DNA from: Bacteroidota bacterium
GTDB lineage: Bacteria; Bacteroidota; Bacteroidia; Chitinophagales; Chitinophagaceae
Direction: 5' to 3'
NCBI GenBank assembly: GCA_947441205.1
Contig: CANETM010000093.1
Location: 1-6,513 of the forward strand
DNA length: 6,513 nucleotides
Shown here: in pieces, positions 1 through 5,673 of the stretch
Position numbering within the stretch: position 1 is the first letter of the stretch
Layout of the letters: every line of letters starts with the position of its first letter
Position numbers and translations under genes: made by a program
Notes under the pieces: generated by a model
Told to the model about the DNA's origin: nothing
The model's input: only the letters and a program-made list of their open reading frames with translations
Database searches by the model: none

Positions 1-296
1 ATTCTTTTTCGCAATTTCACATACATATGATCAATAGGAACTCCTGTCATATTGGTTATAATCGCTTTGGTAGTTTCAAACCAAGCAGTATGTTCTTCAT
101 CCGTTAAGGCATGACGTCGATTGTATTCAGCTATATATATGTACTCCTCATAAAACTCAACACAAATAGGAAATTCAGGTAAGTCATGGTCATAAAGTCT
201 CCAACAAGTTAAGCTTAAACGCTTTGCTTGTTTAAGGCGGTGCTTATAATTTTTAAGCAACCTATTTTCAAACATTTGAAATTTTTCTGGAGTCAC
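1..296 (-). CDS. RlmK-type class I SAM-dependent rRNA methyltransferase, N-terminal part (gene runs off the left edge)
   Basis: The minus strand is open from about 296 to the window edge and gives about 98 residues beginning (V/M)TPEKFQMFENRLLKNYKH. The series NRLxKNxKH, CWRLYDHDLPEFP, YIAEYNRRHALTDEEH and VPIDHMYVKLRKR resembles the start of the C-terminal half of E. coli RlmKL (YcbY), which reads NRLRKNLKK, CYRLYDADLPEY and KTRERQ. That half is RlmK, which makes m7G2069 in 23S rRNA. Here the domain begins the protein, so it is a stand-alone form rather than fused to a THUMP/RlmL half. The SAM-binding Rossmann domain would lie beyond the left edge and is not seen. I chose GTG at 296-294 because homologous N-termini carry TPEKF-like residues and because it overlaps the aminotransferase stop (TAGTG), suggesting co-transcription and coupled translation. 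ATG at 275-273 is the alternative. Family assignment is fairly firm; the exact target base is inference. Confidence 0.85.
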   Translation of the reverse strand, partial: MTPEKFQMFENRLLKNYKHRLKQAKRLSLTCWRLYDHDLPEFPICVEFYEEYIYIAEYNRRHALTDEEHTAWFETTKAIITNMTGVPIDHMYVKLRKR

Positions 297-1486
297 TATT
301 TTAATTTCGCCAAAGCTTCTTTGATTCTAGCCCATGCTCTTTCAATATTTGTCATACTGTTAGCAAATGAAAAACGAACACAATTAGGTTCGCCAAATGC
401 ATCACCCATTACAGAAGAAACGTTTGCTGTATTTAATAAGTACATGCTAAAATCAGCCGCGTTATTAATAGTTTGTGTACCATCAGATTTTCCATAATAA
501 AAACTAACATCAGGAAATACATAAAAGGCCCCTTCAGGAGCATAACACTTAAATCCTGGTATCTCACTTACTAATTTTAGAGTAGTTGTACGACGACGTG
601 TAAACTCTTCGGTCATTTCTATGGATGGTTTTAAATCACCTACTAAAGCAGTAACTGCTGCTTTTTGAGTGATGGAGCAAGTGCCAGATGTAAATTGACC
701 TTGTAATTTTTCCATTGCTTTTGCAATCTCAACTGAAGAAGCTGTGTAGCCAAGTCTCCATCCAGTCATTGCAAAACCTTTACTCAAGCCATTAATTACT
801 ACTATTTGATCTTTGATTTCATCAAATTGAGCAATGCTCTCATGTTTACCTACAAAGTTGATATACTCATAAATTTCGTCAGATAAAATAGTGATTTGAG
901 GATATTTCTTAAATAAATCTGCTATAGCTTTTAATTCATCTTTACTATAAACTGCACCACTTGGATTACATGGACTAGAAAACATAAATACTTTTGTTCT
1001 AGGTGTAATAGCTGCTTCAATTTGAGCAGGTGATACTTTGAAACTTGCTTCCGTACTTGTTCTTATTTCAACGACTTTACCGCGTGCAATTTTCACTAAC
1101 TCTGAATACGTAACCCAATATGGTGTAGGAATGATTACCTCATCACCATCATCAACCAATGCTAAAATAGCATTTGCTAAACTTTGTTTAGCACCAGTTG
1201 AGGTAATAATTTGTTCAGGTTTATAGTCAAGGTTATTGTCTCTTTTTAATTTAGCACATACCGCTTCTCTTAAATCTAAAAATCCAGCAACAGGCGTATA
1301 ATGTGACCAGTTATCATTAATTGCTTTAATAGCGGCGTCCTTAATGTGCTGTGGTGTATCAAAATCGGGTTCACCTAAACTAAGGTCAATTACATCGATT
1401 CCTTGCGCTCTTAATTCACGACCCAATTTTGCCATTTTCAAAGTTTCCGGCTCACTAAAACGATTCAATAATGAAGATAATATCAT
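296..1486 (-). CDS. aspC: Pyridoxal phosphate-dependent aminotransferase, class I-gamma (aspartate aminotransferase type)
   Basis: This is a 396-residue cytosolic fold-type I aminotransferase, a normal length for the family. It probably transfers the amino group between aspartate or another amino acid and 2-oxoglutarate. Visible landmarks are LSLGEPDFDTP (35-45), the phosphate-cup GAK (98-100), PYW (122-124), CNPSG with the cofactor-contacting Asn174, SDEIY with Asp203 and Tyr206, and SKGFAMTGWRLGY with the Schiff-base Lys236 and Arg244. Arg371 in CVRFSFANS would bind the substrate alpha-carboxylate. The pattern SKxxAMTGWRxGY is typical of the Thermus-like I-gamma aspartate aminotransferases. 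The frame stays open upstream to an ATG at 1528, but that adds 14 Cys-rich residues absent from the family, so I start at ATG 1486 (MILSSLLNRF). The stop overlaps the GTG of the downstream methyltransferase, suggesting a two-gene transcript. Substrate range cannot be read from sequence; aromatic or broad specificity is possible, so the gene symbol is provisional. Confidence 0.93.
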   Translation of the reverse strand: MILSSLLNRFSEPETLKMAKLGRELRAQGIDVIDLSLGEPDFDTPQHIKDAAIKAINDNWSHYTPVAGFLDLREAVCAKLKRDNNLDYKPEQIITSTGAKQSLANAILALVDDGDEVIIPTPYWVTYSELVKIARGKVVEIRTSTEASFKVSPAQIEAAITPRTKVFMFSSPCNPSGAVYSKDELKAIADLFKKYPQITILSDEIYEYINFVGKHESIAQFDEIKDQIVVINGLSKGFAMTGWRLGYTASSVEIAKAMEKLQGQFTSGTCSITQKAAVTALVGDLKPSIEMTEEFTRRRTTTLKLVSEIPGFKCYAPEGAFYVFPDVSFYYGKSDGTQTINNAADFSMYLLNTANVSSVMGDAFGEPNCVRFSFANSMTNIERAWARIKEALAKLK

Positions 1487-1510
1487 GGTATTTAATTTGA
1501 TGTAACAAAT

Positions 1511-1529
1511 TTCGCAAATTATTCGCAAA
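1511..1529. promoter_or_regulatory. Direct repeat TTCGCAAA x2, 11 bp apart, upstream of the aminotransferase
   Basis: TTCGCAAA occurs at 1511-1518 and again at 1522-1529, one helical turn apart. The nearer copy is 25 bp before the aminotransferase ATG, and the second copy runs into the inverted repeat at 1526-1552. Same-face spacing is typical of a protein-binding site, but no regulator can be named. On the minus strand the sequence between the copies contains TAATTTG, one base short of the Bacteroidota -7 box TAnnTTTG, so the aminotransferase promoter may lie here. Confidence 0.3.
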
Positions 1530-1552
1530 CGCCTGTAAGTTTTAGGCGTTTG
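1526..1552. repeat. 9-bp inverted repeat (possible hairpin) between serine hydrolase and aminotransferase
   Basis: CAAACGCCT (1526-1534) and AGGCGTTTG (1544-1552) are perfect reverse complements around a 9-nt loop, in a 138-bp gap between two minus-strand genes. It is the GC-richest patch of this gap. It lies 73 bp past the hydrolase stop and 40 bp before the aminotransferase start. Neither strand has a T-run after the stem, so a standard intrinsic terminator is not supported. An operator or an mRNA-end structure for the hydrolase transcript are both possible. Confidence 0.5.
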
Positions 1553-1624
1553 AAAGCATTTAATTATTCAGTCTTTGAAGTAAACTTTGTGAATATCTAT
1601 GGAAAGTCAATAGGGAAGTACCTA

Positions 1625-2857
1625 TTACGGCAAAATATTGTCAAAATTAGGAAGAAAGGCTTTTTTCCTTTTAAGCTCATAATCATAAATTAAACGACCC
1701 ATGTTTTTATAAAATGGGTAGCCAATGTTATCATAATCATATTTACTGTCGTTTATGATGCCATCCTTATTACAGTATATAACACCGCTTAACATAAACT
1801 CAACTTTATTAACCGTATCTACGATATAGGTAATGTCTAATAAAAATCCATAAGCATCTCCAACTTTATTATATATTTTAATATTGGAGGGAACGGGTGT
1901 TTTCTCCGAACCCATAAACATAAACTTGCAATAAGCAGGCCAATATTCAACTGGGTCATAAGTAGGGTATTTTGATTCAGTTGGAAGTGTATGCATCCAT
2001 TTTAATAGAAATTGTCGATCATCCTTGGTAAGATTAAACCTGTTTTTAATAGGCGTTTGATCATAAAAAATAACGGATTGTAAAATATGATGTAGATCGT
2101 TTAAATAGATTCGATTTTTAACTGAAAAATCTAAAGGTTTCATTACCAATGAATCATCATTATTATAATGTCCTTTACCTAAAAATGCGTTGTAATTAGG
2201 TAGAAGTTGTTTATTGTATTGAGCATCTTGATGATATATTTTTTTTCCATTGTCATCAAAAAAATCAATCGCTTGCGTTTGTCTACTTTCTTCTTGTGTG
2301 CGTCCTAATTCAAGACGGTTGCGAATGTAAGCATCATTGTATCCCTTTTCAGCAAGTTTTGAATGAATACTTTCCTGACCAACAAATTCAAATAATCTAT
2401 TTGCCGCATTATTATCACTTACTAAAAATATTTCTTTGATTGCTTGTTCAATATTTTGTTTTCCATTGATACTATAGGGATTATTATAAATTATTTCCTG
2501 TCTTGCCCCAACACTATCATAATACATCATAGTGGATTTATTGACACCAGGTATATTTAAAGTATTGAGTTTATCTAAAGCTAAAATGGCCAATGGCATT
2601 TTTACGGTACTCGCTGGATAAAAGTATTCCGATGGGTTCAATCGGTAGCTAAATTCTTTAAAATGTGGAACATTATTTTTATCTCTATCAATTTGAGTGT
2701 AAAACAATTGAACTCTGTATTCATTTGGGTTGTTTAATATTTCACCAAACTGTTCTGGTTTTTGACGCATTAGGCTTTCTATAAATGACGTATTTACTTG
2801 AGCCTTAATACTCAATGAAAACAATAGTACTAATAAAGTTGTTATCCAGGATTTCAT
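1625..2857 (-). CDS. Secreted class A beta-lactamase-like serine hydrolase
   Basis: The 410-residue protein starts with a clear signal peptide: Lys3-less basic start MKSW, a hydrophobic run over residues 4-17, and a likely SIKA|Q cut after Ala19. It should act in the periplasm. It has the penicillin-binding fold signatures: SxxK as STVK (Ser83, Lys86), SDN (147-149), and KVG (331-333) in the place of KTG/KSG. Ser83 to Ser147 is 64 residues and Ser147 to Glu183 (in RLELG) is 36, close to TEM-1's 60 and 36, so Glu183 may match the deacylating Glu166. From SDN to KVG is 184 residues against about 104 in TEM, implying an insertion of about 80. It may hydrolyse beta-lactams or a peptidoglycan-related substrate; resistance cannot be claimed. 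I start at ATG 2857; a TTG two codons upstream is in frame but lies in a promoter-like box. It is divergent from the serine dehydratase gene, 41 bp away. Confidence 0.85.
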   Translation of the reverse strand: MKSWITTLLVLLFSLSIKAQVNTSFIESLMRQKPEQFGEILNNPNEYRVQLFYTQIDRDKNNVPHFKEFSYRLNPSEYFYPASTVKMPLAILALDKLNTLNIPGVNKSTMMYYDSVGARQEIIYNNPYSINGKQNIEQAIKEIFLVSDNNAANRLFEFVGQESIHSKLAEKGYNDAYIRNRLELGRTQEESRQTQAIDFFDDNGKKIYHQDAQYNKQLLPNYNAFLGKGHYNNDDSLVMKPLDFSVKNRIYLNDLHHILQSVIFYDQTPIKNRFNLTKDDRQFLLKWMHTLPTESKYPTYDPVEYWPAYCKFMFMGSEKTPVPSNIKIYNKVGDAYGFLLDITYIVDTVNKVEFMLSGVIYCNKDGIINDSKYDYDNIGYPFYKNMGRLIYDYELKRKKAFLPNFDNILP

Positions 2858-2860
2858 ATT

Positions 2861-2868
2861 CAAATGTA
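2861..2868 (-). promoter_or_regulatory. Candidate -7 box (TACATTTG) for the serine hydrolase; left arm of an inverted repeat
   Basis: Read on the minus strand this is TACATTTG, an exact match to the Bacteroidota -7 consensus TAnnTTTG. It mirrors the box at 2882-2889, the two arms being separated by 13 bp. It ends only three bases before the ATG at 2857, so a transcript from it would start at or next to the start codon (leaderless). No TTTG-like -33 element sits at the expected distance, which lowers confidence. Confidence 0.35.
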
Positions 2869-2881
2869 TTAAAAACTAACA

Positions 2882-2889
2882 TACATTTG
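2882..2889 (+). promoter_or_regulatory. Candidate -7 box (TACATTTG) for the serine dehydratase; right arm of an inverted repeat
   Basis: TACATTTG matches the Bacteroidota -7 consensus TAnnTTTG exactly and ends nine bases before the sdaA ATG at 2899, giving a leader of only a few bases. The expected -33 position (about 2859-2862) reads TTCA, only a partial match to TTTG. Together with 2861-2868 it forms a perfect 8-bp palindrome across the divergent gap, which could instead be an operator. Confidence 0.4.
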
Positions 2890-2898
2890 TCTAAGATT

Positions 2899-4416
2899 AT
2901 GGAAAAATTTATATCGGTATTTGATATGTTTAAAATTGGAGTAGGACCATCAAGTTCCCATACTTTGGGCCCTTGGCTTGCTGCATTACATTGTTTAAAC
3001 CATATCGATGACCTAAATGATTTACAAAAGGTCGAAAAAATACAAATTAAATTATATGGTTCTTTAGCTAAAACAGGCAAAGGACATGGTACAGACTTTG
3101 CGGTTGTTATGGGTATAAGTGGAGCTGACCCAAAAACAATTGATACTAATTTGATAATTAGTATGATTGATGATGTTAAAAAGCAGCGTTTAATAAGTTT
3201 AAAAAATAAAAAGAATATCCAATTCAATTATGATACCGATATTATTTTTTTGAAAGATCAAACCTTATCTCATCATCCCAATGGTTTACAATTTGTAATT
3301 ACCATAAATAGTATTGAACAAATTTTTACCTATTTTTCAATAGGAGGTGGCTTTATTGAGTTTGAAGAAGAAGAAGCGATAGCTTCTGATGCAGGGAACA
3401 AACTAAATGCTTCTGATGCAGGGAATAAACTAAATGCTTCTGATACAAGAAATAAACTAAGCGCGACCGATTCAGGGAATAAACTAAACTTAGAAGTTCA
3501 ATTCGATTTTTATACTACCAATGAATTATTACATTGGTGTATGAAAACGGGCATGAATATTAGTGAGATTGTAAGAGAAAATGAAAAGACGAATTTAGAA
3601 GAGACAATTTTAAATGAAAAGTTGGATGCCATTTGGGACACTATGTTATCATGCATTTACAAAGGTTGTAAAACAGAGGGTGTATTACCAGGGGGCTTAC
3701 AAGTTAGACGTCGAGCATATGATTTAAATAATAAGTTAAATCATAATGCATCATTTAATAACATTGAGGAATGGAAAAATCTTATCATTAATGGTGGGCA
3801 TGACTTTAGCTATATCCTTGATTGGGTGAGTTGTTTTGCATTAGCAGTTAATGAGGAAAATGCAAGTTTTGGTAGAGTCGTTACTGCACCAACTAACGGA
3901 GCAGCTGGCGTTATTCCTGCAGTTTTATTATATGCTCAATTATTTTGCAATAAAACAAGCCCTGTAGCAATTAGACAATTTCTAATGACCGCAAGTGCCA
4001 TAGGAATTTTATTTAAAAGTGGTGCTACGATTTCTGCAGCGATGGGTGGATGTCAAGCCGAAATTGGTGTTTCTTCTGCCATGGCAGCAGCTGCATTAAC
4101 TGAGTTATTAGGAGGTAATCAAAAACAATGTTTGATGGCCGCAGAAATTGCTATGGAACATCATTTAGGTTTAACCTGCGATCCCATTGGTGGCTTGGTT
4201 CAAATACCATGTATTGAACGTAATACAATGGGTGCAATCAAAGCAATCACTGCTGCGCAATTAGCTTTACAAAGTAAACCTGATTTTGCAGTAGTTAGTT
4301 TAGATAAAGTAATTAAAACCATGTGGAATACGGCTCTGGATATGAATGTTAAATACAAGGAAACGGCCGACGGTGGATTAGCTGTTCAAATTCCTATTGC
4401 ATTAGCAGAATGCTAG
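2899..4416 (+). CDS. sdaA: L-serine ammonia-lyase (L-serine dehydratase), single-chain iron-sulfur type
   Basis: This 505-residue cytosolic enzyme deaminates L-serine to pyruvate and ammonia with a [4Fe-4S] cluster. The N-terminal SDH-beta domain (about 1-155) has GPSSSHTLGP (16-25), KTGKGHGTD (58-66) and SIGGGF. The SDH-alpha domain (about 200-500) has TEGVLPGGLQVRRRA, FALAVNEENA, VVTAPTNGAAG (327-337), and cluster ligands Cys385 (GGCQAE), Cys427 (LTCDPIGG) and Cys438 (IPCIERN). Their spacing of 42 and 11 is the same as in the Legionella enzyme (343, 385, 396). The chain ends in Cys505, matching the family's C-terminal cysteine that folds into the active site as a fourth ligand. Residues 162-197 are a four-copy nine-residue repeat between the two domains, absent from E. 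coli SdaA, where the sequence runs from GGGF to a PYPF-type segment through a short variable loop. The start is ATG 2899, giving the family N-terminus MEKFISVFDMFKIGVGPSSSHT; in-frame ATG 2815 lies inside the opposing gene. Confidence 0.96.
   Translation: MEKFISVFDMFKIGVGPSSSHTLGPWLAALHCLNHIDDLNDLQKVEKIQIKLYGSLAKTGKGHGTDFAVVMGISGADPKTIDTNLIISMIDDVKKQRLISLKNKKNIQFNYDTDIIFLKDQTLSHHPNGLQFVITINSIEQIFTYFSIGGGFIEFEEEEAIASDAGNKLNASDAGNKLNASDTRNKLSATDSGNKLNLEVQFDFYTTNELLHWCMKTGMNISEIVRENEKTNLEETILNEKLDAIWDTMLSCIYKGCKTEGVLPGGLQVRRRAYDLNNKLNHNASFNNIEEWKNLIINGGHDFSYILDWVSCFALAVNEENASFGRVVTAPTNGAAGVIPAVLLYAQLFCNKTSPVAIRQFLMTASAIGILFKSGATISAAMGGCQAEIGVSSAMAAAALTELLGGNQKQCLMAAEIAMEHHLGLTCDPIGGLVQIPCIERNTMGAIKAITAAQLALQSKPDFAVVSLDKVIKTMWNTALDMNVKYKETADGGLAVQIPIALAEC
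3382..3489 (+). repeat. In-frame tandem repeat, 4 x 27 bp, within sdaA
   Basis: Four head-to-tail 27-bp units start at 3382, 3409, 3436 and 3463. They encode ASDAGNKLN, ASDAGNKLN, ASDTRNKLS and ATDSGNKLN. Units 1 and 2 differ at one base (a silent AAC/AAT change); units 3 and 4 each differ from unit 2 at five bases. The near-identity of the first two suggests the most recent duplication. The unit is a multiple of three, so copy-number change would keep the frame. The peptide is hydrophilic and follows a run of glutamates (FEEEEAI), so it is probably an exposed flexible linker. Confidence 0.95.
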
Positions 4417-4461
4417 TCTAATTTTTTAGTGTCATTATTAAGTATCATTTTTAGAGGCAAC

Positions 4462-5619
4462 TTATAATTCTCCTGCTACAAATTCGTGATTTGAATAGTC
4501 TTTAATGACATCATATAAAGTACCTCTTTCAATAGGTTGTCGTTTTACTTGTTTAATGAGTGCAACTAATTGTTCAGTGGTCATAGCAGGATTTTGCTCC
4601 TCACTTCCAGCCATGGAATATATTTTTGTGGTATCGTCAATCGTACCATCAATATCATTAACACCATAACTCAAAGTTAATTGTGCGGTATCACGACCCA
4701 ACATTGGCCAATATGCTTTTACATGAGGAAAGTTGTCAAGATACAAACGTGAAATGGCGTACATTTTTAAATCATTAACCATTGTAGATTCTGGTACATG
4801 ACTCATATCATTGCCATCGTTTCTAAATTTCAATGGTATAAAAGTGTTGAAGCCTTTTGTTTTATCTTGAAGTTGGCGCAGGCGTTCCATATGATCAATT
4901 CGATGCTCATATTTTTCAATATGCCCATACAATAAAGTAGCATTGCTATGCATACCTAATTCATGTGCGGTTTGGTGTATTTCCAACCACTGATCGGCTG
5001 TAGCTTTATCGGCACAAATTTCATTTCTAATATCCGGGTGAAATATTTCGGCACCACCACCAGGTAATGAATCTAGTCCTGCTTCATGCGCTAATCGCAT
5101 ACCTTCTTTGGTTGTAACGTTGGCTTTTCTAAACATATATTCCAACTCAACTGGAGTAAATGCTTTGATGTGTAAAGTAGGACGATGTGCTTTTATCGCG
5201 CGCATTAATTCCAAGAAAAATGTCAATGTTAATTTGGGATGTACGCCACCAACGATATGAACTTCAGTAACTGGTTTGCCATCGTATGACTTAACAATAT
5301 CCAACATTTGATCAATGGTTAATTCCCAACCTTCTTCCTTATGCGCATACAATTTTGAATAGGAACAAAATTTACAGGAGAACACACAAACATTGGTAGG
5401 TTCAATATGAAAATTCTTATTAAAATAGGTTTTATTGCCGTGTAAAGATTCTCTTTTCCAATTCGCTAGTGCACCAACATAGGGTAGTGATGCATGCTCG
5501 AATAAATAAACTCCTTCATCAAATAAAAGGCGTTCATTGTTAATTATTTTATGACCAATTTCTTGTAAACGTATATTTTGCTCGGCACCAATAATTACTT
5601 CAATTCCTTTCGTGTTCAT
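4462..5619 (-). CDS. mqnE: Aminofutalosine synthase MqnE (radical SAM, menaquinone biosynthesis)
   Basis: The 385-residue cytosolic radical SAM enzyme adds a SAM-derived 5'-deoxyadenosyl radical to 3-[(1-carboxyvinyl)oxy]benzoate to form 6-amino-6-deoxyfutalosine in the futalosine route to menaquinone. The [4Fe-4S]/SAM motif CxxxCxxC is Cys78, Cys82 and Cys85 (CVFSCKFCSY). Other marks are HIVGGVHP (121-128), PGGGAEIFHPDIRNEIC (186-201), HSNATLLYGHIE (224-235) and a C-terminal segment with WPMLGRD. The IFHPDIRNEI and HSNATLLYGHIE stretches fit MqnE better than its paralogue MqnC (dehypoxanthine futalosine cyclase). The length is usual for MqnE. The start at ATG 5619 has no upstream in-frame rival seen, and an exact TAnnTTTG box lies 18 bases before it. 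It converges on sdaA across 45 bp and follows the transporter gene after 54 bp. MqnA, MqnC and MqnD are not in the window. Confidence 0.93.
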   Translation of the reverse strand: MNTKGIEVIIGAEQNIRLQEIGHKIINNERLLFDEGVYLFEHASLPYVGALANWKRESLHGNKTYFNKNFHIEPTNVCVFSCKFCSYSKLYAHKEEGWELTIDQMLDIVKSYDGKPVTEVHIVGGVHPKLTLTFFLELMRAIKAHRPTLHIKAFTPVELEYMFRKANVTTKEGMRLAHEAGLDSLPGGGAEIFHPDIRNEICADKATADQWLEIHQTAHELGMHSNATLLYGHIEKYEHRIDHMERLRQLQDKTKGFNTFIPLKFRNDGNDMSHVPESTMVNDLKMYAISRLYLDNFPHVKAYWPMLGRDTAQLTLSYGVNDIDGTIDDTTKIYSMAGSEEQNPAMTTEQLVALIKQVKRQPIERGTLYDVIKDYSNHEFVAGEL

Positions 5620-5637
5620 ACCTGCTTAATTTGAGCA

Positions 5638-5645
5638 CAAAGTTA
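5638..5645 (-). promoter_or_regulatory. Candidate -7 box (TAACTTTG) for mqnE
   Basis: The minus strand reads TAACTTTG, an exact fit to the Bacteroidota -7 consensus TAnnTTTG, ending 18 bases before the mqnE ATG. The implied leader is roughly 10-14 nt. No convincing TTTG is seen at the -33 distance. It lies in the 54-bp gap after the transporter stop, so mqnE could have its own promoter instead of, or in addition to, read-through. Confidence 0.4.
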
Positions 5646-5673
5646 CGAATTATCACAAGACAATCCTTGAAAA

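Noticed and set aside
228..497. An 89-codon plus-strand open frame, with smaller ones at 1038-1226, 5631-5822 and 5765-5965
   Set aside because: Each lies opposite well-supported minus-strand genes or a gene edge, with no family resemblance and no promoter or ribosome binding site evidence.
1487..1528. A 14-residue N-terminal extension of the aminotransferase from ATG 1528
   Set aside because: The extra residues (two Cys, hydrophobic) are absent from the family and run into the inverted-repeat region; ATG 1486 gives the usual N-terminus.
2815..2898. A 28-residue N-terminal extension of the serine dehydratase from ATG 2815
   Set aside because: It would overlap the opposing signal-peptide coding region and lacks similarity to the family; the family N-terminus begins at ATG 2899.
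2805..3227. A 140-codon open frame on the minus strand opposite the start of sdaA
   Set aside because: It is antisense to strongly conserved SDH-beta coding sequence and also overlaps the serine hydrolase start. Its translation resembles no family I know and reads as the antisense shadow of an AT-rich gene.
4417..4461. A possible bidirectional terminator between convergent sdaA and mqnE
   Set aside because: The gap is AT-rich with T-runs (such as the one at 4422-4427), but I found no stem longer than a few A/T pairs, so no terminator is called.
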